This document shows positions 43,011 through 57,142 of a DNA stretch of 64,000 nucleotides, in pieces. Every line of letters starts with the position of its first letter. Positions within the stretch are counted from its first letter, which is position 1. The notes under the pieces are model-generated. The model made no database searches and was not told the DNA's origin. It worked only from the letters and a program-made list of their open reading frames with translations. This DNA comes from Collodictyon triciliatum (lineage: Eukaryota; CRuMs), in NCBI GenBank assembly GCA_043381765.1, contig JBHJMP010000834.1, positions 1 to 64,000 on the forward strand. The letters are read 5' to 3'. Position numbers and translations under genes: made by a program.

Positions 43011-43822
43011 CCCCAGGCGGAAGGCTTAACGCGTTAGCTAATTGACTAAAATCAGGTTTAAGCCCGCTCTAACCAATAGCCTTCATAGTTTACAGCATAG
43101 ACTACCAGGGTCTCTAATCCTGTTTGCTCCCTATGCCTTCGTGATAAAGAGTCAGTTTTTACCTAGAAGGGTGGTTTCCCCTTTGGTGTTCTATCTGATA
43201 TTTACATATTTTATCATTACACCAGATTTTCTCCCTTCCTCTATTAAACTCTAGTAATATAGTATTGAAAGAGGTGATGAAGTAAGTCCATCGATTTTAC
43301 TTTCAACTTTTATTACATCCGACTCACGCTTTACGCCCAGTTATTTTGAACAACGTTCGCTCCTCTCGTATTACCGCGGCTGCTGGCACGAGATTGGCCG
43401 GAGCTTTTTCTGCAAGTTTTGTCTATTTCTTACTTGCTAAAAGAGATTTACAGAGCATTCCTTCATCTCTCACTCAAGATTGCTGGATCAGGGTTTCCCC
43501 CATTGTCCAAGATTCCCCACTGCTGCTGGGATTATACCCATTTGGGCCTTGTTTCAGTCCCAATGTGGCAGATGATCCACTTAGACCTGCTACGCATCAT
43601 CGGCTTGGTAGTCTTTTAAACTACCAACTACCTAATACGATTAAAGACTATCTATAAGCAACGTTAATCTTCTCATACTATTTCAGTAATTCTTATAGAT
43701 TTTGTACTTTAACATTACTCACCCGTTCACTACGGTGGACGAAGTGTCCCCGTTCAATTTGCATGTGTTAGGCATCTTGATAACGTTCGTTCGGAGCCAG
43801 GATAAAACTCTTAGATTTATTC
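42368..43822 (-). rRNA. rns: Small subunit ribosomal RNA (16S-like)
   Basis: On the minus strand the 5' end reads AGAGTTTTATCCTGGCTCCG (about 43815 down), and the 3' end reads GTCGTAACAAGGTAGCCGTTGG followed by GGCTGGAATAACTCCA. The 530-loop complement is seen as CCGCGGCTGCTGGCACG near 43374, and the 1400-region as GGGCGGTATGTACAAG near 42540. Length about 1.45 kb, close to bacterial; no intron. The 3' tail shows no clear CCTCC anti-Shine-Dalgarno core. Confidence 0.96.
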
Positions 43823-43927
43823 AATTACAAAACCTAAAGCCGGGGCTGCTGAATCCCCCAACAACAGTCGAGCAAAGGAAGGCACCCATTGTGAACCGGT
43901 TTCTGTCTCTCTATTAAACCCGCTTCC

Positions 43928-44605
43928 TTATCGGCTGTCCACTCCGCTTTTTACTTTTTCTTTTATATACTCAACTTTTATTATTCTTAAAAAAATAAAA
44001 CTTTCAAGCAAAGCACATACACTTATTAAAGTCAACATCAAACTCTTTATTTCTGGTGGAGTGGCGAGACTCGCAGCCAATAGATTAATAAATAAATATG
44101 TTTTTCGATTCTTTATTGGAAGTAAAGTGCTCCCTACAATCAGCATTATTGTTAAACTTATTAAAAGAGTTAAATAAACATCCACTAAATCTTCTAATTT
44201 ATAATAGATTTTTATTACTTGAGTTTCATTTATTGTTACTAAGTATCCTAATAAATGTCCAACTAAACCAATAATTAAAAATATGCCTAAAACATTAAGG
44301 CAGAGTTGGGCCCTTAAGTTGAATTGTTCTAATTTATAGAGACTTGGACTTAAATAATAGTAAATTTCTATCAAAATCAGCGGGTGAATAATAAAAAAAC
44401 TTAAATAGGCACTCAGTCTTAAACTTAAAATATAGGGTGTTAGGATATTTGTATAGTAAAGGTTTTTGGTTATACCATAATGATAACAAAGCACAGCGAT
44501 TAAATCTAAACCATTTAGATAAATGGCTACTCCTGTTAGTAGATATGAAATTAATAAATAACCTAACCTAATTTTTAATTCTTTGGTATAGAATGATATT
44601 AACAT
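43928..44605 (-). CDS. tatC: Sec-independent protein translocase TatC
   Basis: TatC is the core of the twin-arginine translocase, which in mitochondria exports folded proteins such as the Rieske protein. Six hydrophobic segments are visible; family features include IHPLILIEIYYYLSPSLYKLE (the P-x(n)-PGLY-E region) and ASLATPPEIKS. The ATG at 44605 is chosen; upstream codons start from TTG in repeat sequence. 225 aa. No tatA was seen. Confidence 0.9.
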   Translation of the reverse strand: MLISFYTKELKIRLGYLLISYLLTGVAIYLNGLDLIAVLCYHYGITKNLYYTNILTPYILSLRLSAYLSFFIIHPLILIEIYYYLSPSLYKLEQFNLRAQLCLNVLGIFLIIGLVGHLLGYLVTINETQVIKIYYKLEDLVDVYLTLLISLTIMLIVGSTLLPIKNRKTYLFINLLAASLATPPEIKSLMLTLISVCALLESFIFLRIIKVEYIKEKVKSGVDSR

Positions 44606-44629
44606 GCGCTTGTCCTTTTCTTGGCCCAA

Positions 44630-44993
44630 CTCTTGTTCATAGTGAACAGGTGACCTTGCCCTCTTAAAGCCGGGGCATTAGACGATTAACCTTGGCCTGT
44701 GACCTCGGGCTTCAGGGTGCGAAGTGTAAGTTGGTAACGATACTCCCGTCAAAAGTGTGACGTTAAACTGCTTCGCTTTCTCCCGTCCCTTTGCTCGACA
44801 CGCTACGACGACGCGAAAAACCAGTTCGCTGCTTTCCATGTCACTGTTTTTCGCTCGAGTGACATTATCGAACTAGGCCATGCCCTTTAAGCTTCCCTCC
44901 AAGCAAATGACCGTGCAGTTTTGGCCCCTTGACAGCTGCAACGAACCTCGGGGAACGCATTAAGGTAGGAGGAGTGGCTCTGGTGACTGCGAT
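44630..44993. other. Spacer
   Basis: Repeat mosaic. No gene was recognised. Confidence 0.5.
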
Positions 44994-45083
44994 AGGGTGA
45001 AGCGGGATTCGAACCCGCGGTAGAGAATTAGACTCTACACCAGTTTTCAAGACTGGCACCTTAAACCACTCGATCATTCACCC
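44994..45083 (-). tRNA. trnS(uga): tRNA-Ser(UGA)
   Basis: Class II tRNA; acceptor GGGTGAA/TTCACCC, anticodon stem CCAGT/ACTGG with loop CTTGAAA, long variable arm (TGTAGAGTCTAATTCTCTACC), T-loop GTTCGAATC. Reads UCN. Confidence 0.93.
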
Positions 45084-45675
45084 AAAAGAAGCGGGGAGGA
45101 GGAGCGAAGCGGGCCACTATGGGGCTGAAGGCGGTCGGGATGTGGTCGAACAGGAAACTTTGTTTCCGGTTCGCTCGACCTTTATTTCTTTATACCCGAG
45201 GCGAGAGAGGGGCAAGCCCCGCAACGACCTGTCATAGTGACCACGAGGTTTCCTTCGTCTGGTCACAAAGGTTGCTTCGCTCTGCACCCCTCCCCCCTTC
45301 CCGCTTCGCTCCCTGCCTTCTCATTCGCTCGGCAGGAGGTCGCTCTCGCTCCTCTCGCCTCTATGAATGTGGTTGTATGATTTTTAACGGCCTCAATATG
45401 CTGCTTCGCCCGGAAAAGAGCAAGGAGAAAGGGGGGAAATCGATCGAAGTAAACCTAGGGGGGCGGAGCGTTGGGAAGCGCGTTTTACCTATTCGCAACC
45501 ACAGCCTGGAAGCTGGTCGCTAGCTCAGACAGCTTGGCCCCCCCATAGAGCGAAGCGACGCCGTCTCTTCTTTCCTTTTAAGGGGGCGGTGGTTCCTGTC
45601 GGAGCAAGGTCGGACCGACTGCGTATCCCGTGACGACCTTGCACCGATGCTGCGGTCCACGTTCGCTGCGAACCT
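45084..45675. other. Spacer
   Basis: GC-rich; one CCGTCTCTTCTTTCC element near 45562. No gene was seen. Confidence 0.5.
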
Positions 45676-46446
45676 CTAAAGTTCTCTGTCGTAACGACCG
45701 CGTTTTTCACCCCTCCCCCGATCGATTATAGCATTAGCTAATAAATTGGCCATTAAAGATAAAGAGCTGCTTCGCTCCACATTTGCTGGAATTGGAATAG
45801 TAATATCAGGGGAAGCTTCCCTACCTATAAACGCAATTACAGGGATTTTCTTTTTTTTAGCTTCTTTTATTAACATTTCATTTTTATTAGGATTAAAAAT
45901 AACTAATAATGATACCGCACCACCAAAAGGTCCGCTGCTTGTTTTCAGGTCGTAACGGCCGCTGCTGCTGCCCATCAATCTGCAACCCGCTCTAATAGCT
46001 GCTAGTTTGACAATGCTGCTTAATTTTGGTTCCAATCCTATAGAAATAAAAACTATGCGATCGTAACGCGGGTTTACCCCTGAATAGTGCCCAGCTTCGC
46101 TTGAAGCCGATAAAGCGGAGCGTGTCGAACGACCGGGTTGTGGTCTGTTCATTATAACTGGATCCGTAAGATGACGAATTAAATATAACGCCTTTCTTAA
46201 ATAAATTAACGTATAAATAGGGTTCATTATGAACACGGGCTCGTTACGAAAGAAGAGTCCCTTCCCGCTGCGCCCAGTTAACCGCCCTTTCTTTGGTCCA
46301 CGATGAAACCTTGTTGGGCCGGATGTTTTTTTATCTCCTTCTATTCTGCGACCAAATATATATTTCTGTATTGATGAGCTATTACTCCAATATTGTGTTG
46401 GGTCACTGTTAACCCGTAGCTTAGTTTTTAATAATACGTTCAGCAT
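45676..46446 (-). CDS. rps2: Ribosomal protein uS2 (S2)
   Basis: S2 is a late-binding small-subunit protein. Family features: SDPTQYWSNSSSIQKYIFGR, MNPIYTLIYLRKALYLIRHL, LLVIFNPNKNEMLIKEAKKK and the C-terminal PVIAFIGREASPDITIPIPA. Three GC-rich segments (about residues 37-65, 100-120 and 240-256) look like repeat insertions or an extended tail. 256 aa. Confidence 0.93.
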   Translation of the reverse strand: MLNVLLKTKLRVNSDPTQYWSNSSSIQKYIFGRRIEGDKKTSGPTRFHRGPKKGRLTGRSGKGLFFRNEPVFIMNPIYTLIYLRKALYLIRHLTDPVIMNRPQPGRSTRSALSASSEAGHYSGVNPRYDRIVFISIGLEPKLSSIVKLAAIRAGCRLMGSSSGRYDLKTSSGPFGGAVSLLVIFNPNKNEMLIKEAKKKKIPVIAFIGREASPDITIPIPANVERSSSLSLMANLLANAIIDRGRGEKRGRYDREL

Positions 46447-47043
46447 GAAAAATATACGTCCATTTACCGATAAATCTATGCAGGGGGGTCAGTCGTTGAC
46501 GCGGGTAGCCTGTTCGCTCAACCTCTATGAATGTCACTTCGCTCGGGTACCCGGTCACTCACTTCGTTCTTCGGGCAAGGGGAGCGAAGCGTGAATTAGT
46601 ACGGGCAGCCCCGGTCATGATGACCTTGCCTCCCCCGAGCGAAGCGGGTGATGACATTTTTTTCGTGACCGGCTTCGCCTAACTAGAGAGTGGAAATATG
46701 GGCGTACGCCCGGCGAGACCCCAAGAGCGAAAATGTAATGAGCTCCCAACGCGAAGACACGGGCTCGTTTGAAGGGACAACGACAATGAAGGTCGGACCG
46801 GTTTCCCCCCCTTTATACTCAATGAAAGGGCACCCCTTCCCTCCAACATGACCGGCCCCCATCCCCCATCCCCCATCCCCTTGTGTATAAAGAGAATTGT
46901 TCATAAGGAGGTCATATTCGTTCCGTAGAGCAAAGCGAGTCAACTTTATTCACCTCCCTTACGACTTCGAGCGAAGAAAATAGAGGGCGGGTGACCAGTT
47001 TTCTCGAGCGAAGCGGGCAAGACACTTCATTGTGAACTGGTCG
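46447..47043. other. Spacer
   Basis: GC-rich repeats: GGGCGTACGCCC near 46699 and a CCCCAT tandem near 46858-46880. No gene was recognised. Confidence 0.5.
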
Positions 47044-50151
<3,108 letters not shown>

Positions 50152-50224
50152 GAGAAAGTAACTCAGTTGGTAGAGTATTGGTCTGTCACGCCAAAAGTCG
50201 CGGGTTCAATTCCCGTCTTTCTCG
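50152..50224 (+). tRNA. trnD(guc): tRNA-Asp(GUC)
   Basis: Acceptor GAGAAAG/CTTTCTC, D-arm TAACTCAGTTGGTAGAGTA, anticodon loop CTGTCAC, T-loop GTTCAATTC. Discriminator G. Reads Asp. Confidence 0.94.
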
Positions 50225-50640
50225 GTTTGCTTGTCTACAAAAAGGTGAGGGGGTTGGTGGGTAGCAGCAGCCCCTTTATCCGTCTTCGAAAGAGGCTGTC
50301 ATGGATTCCCCCCCCTCTCGCCATAGTATATAAATAAGTTTCGAAAACAGGCCACCCGCGTCGTCCCAACTGTGTCATCGCCGGAGCAAGCATCGTGAAC
50401 CAGACAGCCCGGGAGAAAAGGCAAGCTGTCGGAGCTAACGACCGTTTTTCCGACCCACTTGTGCACAATCGATGGAAAAGCCTGTATAACAATGTAAAGC
50501 CTTTTCCAGCAGGTCGTTCCGACCGCTCAACCCCATTCGTGCCGCGGTAATAGTGGTAGTCGAGAGTAACGTTGAGGTAACCAACAAGGGGCGGTCACTA
50601 TGAAAGGAACGCTCCACCCCCTTTATGAAATGATTTTTTT
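50225..50640. other. Spacer upstream of nad2
   Basis: Repeat mosaic. No gene was recognised. Confidence 0.5.
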
Positions 50641-52155
50641 ATGATATTAGCTGAATTATATCTAATGGCAAGTTTGCCAATTTTATTAACTTTTGGAACT
50701 TGGTGTTCCTCAACTCATTATTATTCTATTCATTGGTTAATAATAGAAATAATAGGCATAGCCCTTTATTTATTGACTAATTTTAATGAATCTTTCGACC
50801 AAGGTAGTGGACATCTTTACGTTGCCGATAGTTTATCTCAGTTTACAGGGGTAATCATTCTAATCAGTTTTCTAGTTAGTTTATTATTATCTATTGGATA
50901 TACAAGTGGGTCTAAAGGTCCGATCAATGACTTCTGTAAAATTGAATATCCTCTAATAATGTTTCTAGCGATTCTAGGGATTTTTTTTATTATTTCATCT
51001 AATGATTTTTTAACTTTATATTTAGCCTTAGAATTAAGCAGTTTATCCCTTTATGTCTTATCAACCTTCTTACCACAAAATTTATATTCTACCGAATCCG
51101 GATTGAAGTATTTCGTTTTAGGTTCTTTAGCCTCAACAATCTATTTATTAGGATTTTCATTAATATATGGTTTTAGTGGTTTATCAAATTTCAATGACTT
51201 AGGTTTATTAATCGGTTTAGTTGATCCACTTTGCTCTGAGGGAACACATTCCTCATTATTAATCGGATTCGCCCTAGTCACTTTTGGTTTATTATTTAAA
51301 TTAGGAGCTGTTCCTTTCCATTCTTGGCTTATCGATGTTTATGATGGATCTCCAACTCCAATAACAACATTTTTTGCTTTAACTCCTAAAATTGCAATAA
51401 TAACAATAATAATAAGATTAGGTTGGTCAAATACTAATATTGCAGATGGGATCTTATCTGGGGGTGATGCAAGTTGGTCTCACATCTTCTATATTACTGC
51501 AATATTATCTTTAATTGTAGGAACAATAGGAGCAATTGGTCAAACTAAAATAAAAAGACTATTAGCTTATAGTGCTGTAAATCATATTGGGTTTATTTTA
51601 ATTGCTTTTGCTTCAGGTTATGATACAAACCCATCTGCAATTTTAGCAATACAAGCAATTTATTTTTATTATATAATATATCTTGTAATGACAGCAAACC
51701 TATTCTCATTGGTCTTGGCGATAGGACAAAACTGGGCTTTACCGGATTCAATTTCAACTCTTAACTATCTTTACTATAACAATAAATTATTAGCAGTTAG
51801 CCTGGCATTAACATTATTCTCAATTGCTGGAATTCCGCCTTTAGCTGGATTCTTTAGCAAATTGAATCTATTTCTCATTGCTATTCAAGGGAAATTATAT
51901 CCTTTAATAATAGTAGCGATAGTAACAAGTGTCATAGCTACCTTCTACTATATTAGATTAATTAGATTAATTTTCTTCGGTGGACAGGCCTGCCCTCCTA
52001 CTGATCCAGAAATTACTTTTAATAATCCAAATCGACAAAATTCCATTATTTTAGCTATTACCTTAATTGCTGTTGTAATATTCTTCTTAGGATTACAAAA
52101 TTTATTATTATTACCAACTTATAATTTAGCAATATCAGTAGTACACTTTGCTTAA
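50641..52155 (+). CDS. nad2: NADH dehydrogenase subunit 2 (NuoN)
   Basis: Nad2 is an antiporter-like proton-pumping subunit of complex I. The complete 504-aa ORF shows FLTLYLALELSSLSLYVLST with the conserved Glu, FLGLVDP-region helices, GAVPFHSWLIDVYDGSPTP and KRLLAYSAVNHIGFILIAFA. No breaks. A long bacterial-like length, unlike short animal forms. Confidence 0.98.
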   Translation: MILAELYLMASLPILLTFGTWCSSTHYYSIHWLIIEIIGIALYLLTNFNESFDQGSGHLYVADSLSQFTGVIILISFLVSLLLSIGYTSGSKGPINDFCKIEYPLIMFLAILGIFFIISSNDFLTLYLALELSSLSLYVLSTFLPQNLYSTESGLKYFVLGSLASTIYLLGFSLIYGFSGLSNFNDLGLLIGLVDPLCSEGTHSSLLIGFALVTFGLLFKLGAVPFHSWLIDVYDGSPTPITTFFALTPKIAIITIIIRLGWSNTNIADGILSGGDASWSHIFYITAILSLIVGTIGAIGQTKIKRLLAYSAVNHIGFILIAFASGYDTNPSAILAIQAIYFYYIIYLVMTANLFSLVLAIGQNWALPDSISTLNYLYYNNKLLAVSLALTLFSIAGIPPLAGFFSKLNLFLIAIQGKLYPLIIVAIVTSVIATFYYIRLIRLIFFGGQACPPTDPEITFNNPNRQNSIILAITLIAVVIFFLGLQNLLLLPTYNLAISVVHFA

Positions 52156-52345
52156 TCTAAATAGGCCGCTGTGGCCCCTTGGTTGATCTCTTCCCATCAA
52201 AACGTAGTTCATTAACCGTTACGCTTCGCTGACTTCTTGCTTTTTCGTCCGCAGATTGAGCGAAGCGGATCAATATCCATTCCTCCTGCCCCCGGCAGGG
52301 CCGGTTGGGCCGGCCCCTTAATAAGCACACTCGCCTAATTATATT

Positions 52346-52888
52346 ATGTCAAGATTTCATTCTTCTTTAAAAAACAAAGCTCCGCAGCAGCCCCTTTCTG
52401 GTTGGATTTGGTCATTACCTCGTTTTTCAGGTTTGGCCCAATTTGGTATGGCAATTAGAATTAAATATAAATTAATACGATATGGGGGTAAGCAAGGGAA
52501 AACGGGCGTACGCCACCCGAGCCTTTCTCCTGGGGATACATCAATGTGGCCAACTTCACTTGTTCTAGAATCTTCACCAAGCTATGCGCTAGGCTATCCT
52601 GCAACAATCATGTCCCGATCTAAAAAATTAGATTATTATTCTGTTGGATGGGGGTATAGTCATAGTGATCTCATAAATATTGGAGAGGACTCGCTTCACT
52701 CATCGAATGGGTCTCAGCCTTACTCTGCTCCTGCATCACGTTTCGTTCGGCATTCAAAAAATAAAAAATCGCTCCCAAGGGACGGCCAAGGGGTTCATCC
52801 CGCTTCGCTCAGGGGTGTACCTTTACCGATTGACCCGAAAGTTTTATGGATCGTTGGATCAAATGGAAAGGGTATAATAATACAGTAA
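52346..52888 (+). CDS. Unidentified ORF (180 aa) upstream of atp6
   Basis: Ends 6 nt before the atp6 ATG, so it is probably co-transcribed. AT-rich segments with coding-like composition (AQFGMAIRIKYKLIRYG, SRSKKLDYYSVGWGYSHSDL, DPKVLWIVGSNGKGIIIQ) alternate with GC-rich repeat-derived stretches, including a GGGCGTACGCC palindrome near 52504. I do not recognise the family; it may be a diverged gene made unreadable by insertions. Confidence 0.5.
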   Translation: MSRFHSSLKNKAPQQPLSGWIWSLPRFSGLAQFGMAIRIKYKLIRYGGKQGKTGVRHPSLSPGDTSMWPTSLVLESSPSYALGYPATIMSRSKKLDYYSVGWGYSHSDLINIGEDSLHSSNGSQPYSAPASRFVRHSKNKKSLPRDGQGVHPASLRGVPLPIDPKVLWIVGSNGKGIIIQ

Positions 52889-52894
52889 TAAAAG

Positions 52895-53623
52895 ATGATA
52901 TATAGATCACCACTAGAACAATTTGAAATTTACTATATTTTTGGTCCAATAACTAATTCAGCATTATTTATTTTATTAGCTTTTATATTAATTTATCATT
53001 TTTTATATTTTGGAACTAAAAAAGGGACAATAATTCCAAATCGTTGGCAATCAGTTGTTGAATTACTTTATTTGGCTCTATTGAATTTAATAAAAGAAAA
53101 TATTGGAGCAAAAGGGATTAAATATTTTCCTTTTATTTTTATTATTTTTATTTTTATTTTATTTACTAACTTATTAGGAATGATCCCCTACTCATTTACA
53201 GTAACTAGCCATATTGTAGTTACTTTTACATTATCATTATCCATCTTTATTGGGGTAACTCTAATAGGATTAAAAATTCACGGACTTCACTTCTTTAGTT
53301 TTTTTGTACCTCAAGGTGCTCCAAAACTATTACTACCATTATTAGTAGTTATAGAAGCAATTTCTTATACCGCACGAGCTTTTAGCTTAGCTATCCGATT
53401 GTTTGCTAATATGATGTCTGGCCACACTTTATTAAAAATTATTGCTTCCTTTGGTTGGACTTTAATTACAATGGGTGGAATCGCATTACCTTTGTTATCG
53501 GTTATTCCTATTGCTTTAATATTAGCAATCACTGGATTAGAAATTGGTATTGCTTTCCTTCAGGCTTATGTATTTACCATTTTAACTTGTATTTATTTAA
53601 ATGATACAATCCATCTACACTGA
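52895..53623 (+). CDS. atp6: ATP synthase subunit a
   Basis: Atp6 forms the proton half-channels against the c-ring. The 242-aa ORF shows PFIFIIFIFILFTNLLGMIP, the helix with the essential Arg (TARAFSLAIRLFANMMSGH) and the final helix GLEIGIAFLQAYVFTILTCI. Full length, no insertion. Six nt separate it from ORF180. Confidence 0.98.
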   Translation: MIYRSPLEQFEIYYIFGPITNSALFILLAFILIYHFLYFGTKKGTIIPNRWQSVVELLYLALLNLIKENIGAKGIKYFPFIFIIFIFILFTNLLGMIPYSFTVTSHIVVTFTLSLSIFIGVTLIGLKIHGLHFFSFFVPQGAPKLLLPLLVVIEAISYTARAFSLAIRLFANMMSGHTLLKIIASFGWTLITMGGIALPLLSVIPIALILAITGLEIGIAFLQAYVFTILTCIYLNDTIHLH

Positions 53624-54505
53624 ACTACATCATTGTTCGGTGCTTCTCAGGCTTAAGAGACGGTCCATTCTTTTTACGGATTCGCTCCGCTCCGCTCCTC
53701 ACTATGACCTTGAAATGCGGCGCAGCCTGAAATGAAGGCGTTACTTGTCCGAAGGTCCGGAGGGGCAGCCCCGTAATAGGGAACCGGAGCAAGTCGCTTG
53801 TGAACGGGCTGCGGCCGAAGGCCTTGGGTTAAGCCTCCGACCGCATCCCTCAACGTTCGGGTCTAAAGAGAGGTAAAAAGGGGTGCATAGCGCCAAAGGT
53901 CGCCGCTTCCGTCTTAGGCAGCGGTCCAACCCAGAGTTTTCTCTATTAGGCAAAGCTAGTTCCGACAGTTGTTGACAATTCGGCAGCCGCAAGGTCGTAA
54001 CGACCGTGCAGCTGCCATTCATAAAAAAAACGAAGCAAAAACAAAAGCGTTATTCGGCATGTCGGGCCTTGAACGTGCCCTGAGCTCGAGCGAACATGTG
54101 AATGGGGGAAAGAAGAGAGTATGTATGCACCGCAATAGGCGAACACAAAAACGAGCGAAGTGGGCGTACGCCCCGTCCTTGCTGCGCTTTTTTGGAAGGG
54201 GGAACGAATGGGAAAGAACATGTTTTTTCCCCGCCTCACTTCGTTCTACGCGGGTTCCAAGCGCCCGTGTTGAGCGAAGCGGCTTTCGTTCGACCTTTCA
54301 TTACGCTTGCTGCCCCTAAAATAGGCTCAAGCGGTTTTCTTTTATAAAAAAAGACCGGTCGTTGCCCCGCTCTTTTTGTTAAGATCGAAGCAACGGCCGG
54401 ATGGATGGGCCGATGGAAAAAAGCGCTCATTTGTTGGACAATGAACAGCTATCCCCGACAGGTAAACCCGTTCACAATGAACTTGTTCCCCCCAGCGGAA
54501 TTTCC
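53624..54505. other. Spacer between atp6 and nad5
   Basis: GC-rich repeats, a GGGCGTACGCCCC palindrome near 54163, and a 43-bp copy of sequence at 19747-19788. No gene was seen; convergent gene ends. Confidence 0.5.
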
Positions 54506-55780
54506 CTAAAGGCGGGAGGTGGTCGTATTAATTTGGACAATAATGATACCGATCAACACAATTAAAAGAAGGTCATTAAGAGGGAATGAAGCAATGATGG
54601 CATCTTTTTGGCTAGCTGCTAGCAGCAGTAATATTAACCCAGAAACCATAATAAAGGTATAGTGATAAATTAATCCAGATTGTATATTTCGAGCTCTATC
54701 CACTGTGAAGCGTATAATTGATGCTATTCCATAAGGACCTAATATTTCTATTATTCCTTTATCTAATAATTTAAAGGTAGTATGATAACCTATTTTTAAT
54801 AGTGGTTGAACGCAGAATCTATTATATATTTGATCAAAATACCACTTTTGATTAAAGAAAGAATAAACGAAACGGGCCACTGCAGTCCCTTGTTCAGGAG
54901 AAGCCCAGTTCCATAATAAATTAGAACTATAAAGAGAATATCCAATTATTGCTCCTAATAAGCTGAAAATTACAGGAATTAATTTAATGAAGAAAGGTAA
55001 AAATTCCGCATCATTAGGTAATAAAACAATTGCGTTATTCCAGAATGGTGTACCAAATCCGATTATTAAATCTTTTGTTAAGAAACCAATAAATATACTT
55101 CCAAAAGCTAAAATCATTAAAGGAATCGCCATTTTAATCGGAACCTCGTGCACATTTTTTAAAATAGAATGATAAGCATTGGTATCGGTAATGAAAGTTA
55201 AATAAATTAATCTAATAGAATAGAAAGCAGTAAAGAAAGCAGAAATAGTACCTAACCAATAAGCAAAACTACTATCAAATGAGACGAAAGAATAAGCAAA
55301 AGTTGATTCTAATATAACATCTTTAGAATAATAACCAGTTAAAAATGGGAAACCCATTAAAGATAATGATCCAATTAAAATCATAACATAAGTAAATGGT
55401 AATAATCTAATTAGACCACCCATTTTTCTCATATCTTGTTCATCTCCTAAAGCATGAATTACGGCTCCAGCACTTAAGAATAATAAAGCTTTAAAGAAAG
55501 CATGGTTTGCTAAATGAAAGAAACTTGTAGCAAAACTAGCTATTCCACAAGCAAAAACCATATAACCTAATTGACTACAAGTAGAATAAGCAATTACTCT
55601 TTTTAAATCATTTTGTAATAAACCACTTGTTGCCGCAAATAATGCTGTTAAAGAACCCATTATTGTCATAAGAACTAAAATATCTTCTGCTACAATAAAT
55701 AATGGAGAAGACCTTATTATTAAGAATACTCCTGCAGTCACCATTGTAGCGGCATGGATTAAAGCAGAAACTGGAGTTGG
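54506..55780 (-). CDS. nad5: NADH dehydrogenase subunit 5, exon 2
   Basis: Encodes the C-terminal 424 residues of Nad5 (NuoL), the distal proton-pumping subunit of complex I with its long lateral helix. It begins PTPVSALIHAATMVTAGVFL, continuing [12 protein letters not shown] of exon 1, and includes VIAYSTCSQLGYMVFACGI, NHAFFKALLFLSAGAVIHAL and LMGFPFLTGYYSKD. The 35 residues in front of PTPVS in the open frame are intron. Exons 1 (729 nt) and 2 (1275 nt) sum to 2004 nt, 667 aa plus stop. Confidence 0.97.
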   Translation of the reverse strand, partial: PTPVSALIHAATMVTAGVFLIIRSSPLFIVAEDILVLMTIMGSLTALFAATSGLLQNDLKRVIAYSTCSQLGYMVFACGIASFATSFFHLANHAFFKALLFLSAGAVIHALGDEQDMRKMGGLIRLLPFTYVMILIGSLSLMGFPFLTGYYSKDVILESTFAYSFVSFDSSFAYWLGTISAFFTAFYSIRLIYLTFITDTNAYHSILKNVHEVPIKMAIPLMILAFGSIFIGFLTKDLIIGFGTPFWNNAIVLLPNDAEFLPFFIKLIPVIFSLLGAIIGYSLYSSNLLWNWASPEQGTAVARFVYSFFNQKWYFDQIYNRFCVQPLLKIGYHTTFKLLDKGIIEILGPYGIASIIRFTVDRARNIQSGLIYHYTFIMVSGLILLLLAASQKDAIIASFPLNDLLLIVLIGIIIVQINTTTSRL

Positions 55781-57142
55781 CGATAATGTTGGTCCAAGGG
55801 GGAGTTCGTGCGGCCCATGTGATGACCGTCTATGACCCATTCCCGGCGGAAATGAGTGAACACGATTGTTTCCTTCGCAAGCGCATTCTTCCAAAGGAAA
55901 GAAGAGACGGCGTCCATAAAACCGTTACCCCTGTTTTAAGGAAAGAAGAGACGGCGTCCCTTGGACACACCATCCCTCACGAGATGGGTCGGACTTTATC
56001 TTCATCTTCTGCGGGCGGAGCGTTGTCCCTCCAGCGTGTGAACTGGCTTTGCCTTTCCCTCCCTAACGAGCGAAAAGCATTGAAGATGCTCAGCGTAAAG
56101 TCTCTGAGGTTCCCTATTTAGAAGTAAGCGCTGTTGGCAAGGTAATGACGCGGGTGATGCTGACGCAGGGGGAGGAGAGAAGCGAAACCCTGTTACCTTG
56201 CTCTTCGTCCGTTCACGATGAACCAGCTACAGAAGCGCCACTTAAAGCAAGATCAAGGTCGAATGACAGCTTATTACCGGCTTGTAACCGGAAGAAAAGG
56301 GAACTGGAAGCGCAATAAAACCAACAGTCGTCATACGGCCTCTTGTACATGCACGAGTGCAAGGTCCTGGAAAACTGGTCGTTACGACTGCTTGTTTTCC
56401 AACTTACCCCCCTCGCGCCTTGCGGCGAAACCAATGTTCTCATCCCGAAAGCGTTAACACCATCATAAACCTATTCCCTGTTCCTTCTAATTTGGTTACC
56501 TGCTGATTGACCTCGCTCGACAGAGCGGTCCGCTTCGCTCGAATGAAACAATATTGTCGAGTGCAGCGAAGAGCGGAAGGGGGAACAAGGGGAAACATCA
56601 ATCGAACAAAGTTCACCCCGTTTTTCCTCTTACCTAACGACCGTGTCACTGCTGCAGGGGGGAAACCCGGTCATTGCGCAACTTTGTTTCCATAGCTCCA
56701 AACATACATGCACCAACTGTCGGAGCTTTGATCGCTCTTTTCCACCCGGGAGGGAAGCAGAGCGAAGCCGTTCAACTTTAGAGATGCAAGTGGAGCGAGA
56801 GCGACAACGCTCAGCCGGGGGCCAGTTACATTTACATAGACCTTTGGCTGGGCATACACAATCTGCTGCGGCCCTGATCTCATATATTCGCTGCTTTCGA
56901 CAAGTTACAGGTTGAGCGAAGAGCGCGCACAAGGTGGAATTACCCTACCCTTTGGTCCGTTTTAAGGAACGAACGAAGGCCACATCAAGCAGGTCCCGTA
57001 GAGCGAAGCGACTTCTATGACCACCTTTCGGACGACGACTCAGTTGCAGAGGACCGAGTGATTCCCCCCGCTTTGTTTGAGGTTGTTCCAGCATATAGCT
57101 GAGTTGATGAGAGCCCAAGGCGGTCGTAACGACCTTACCCTA
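55781..57142 (-). other. Group I intron in nad5
   Basis: Exon 1 ends GGGT and the intron ends in G before CCAACTCC, following group I rules. On the minus strand an R-like CTCAGAGACTTTACGCTGAG lies near 56075-56095. The insertion point (after DAMEG, before PTPVS) is the well-known nad5 group I site used in other mitochondria. No homing endonuclease ORF; the body is repeats, including a direct-repeat copy of 2634-2692 and a 45-bp repeat shared with 58451-58495. Confidence 0.8.

Noticed and set aside
42242-43900. Several + strand ORFs (for example 43042-43254 and 43346-43657)
   Set aside because: They are antisense to rns, which is clearly on the minus strand here.
46683-46943. Minus-strand ORFs in the 46.7-kb spacer
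   Set aside because: They translate CCCCAT tandem repeats and palindromes; no conserved features.
54506-55894. Separate nad5-like gene starting near 55894
   Set aside because: The first 35 residues are intron read-through; conserved sequence begins at 55780 and joins exon 1 ending at 57143.
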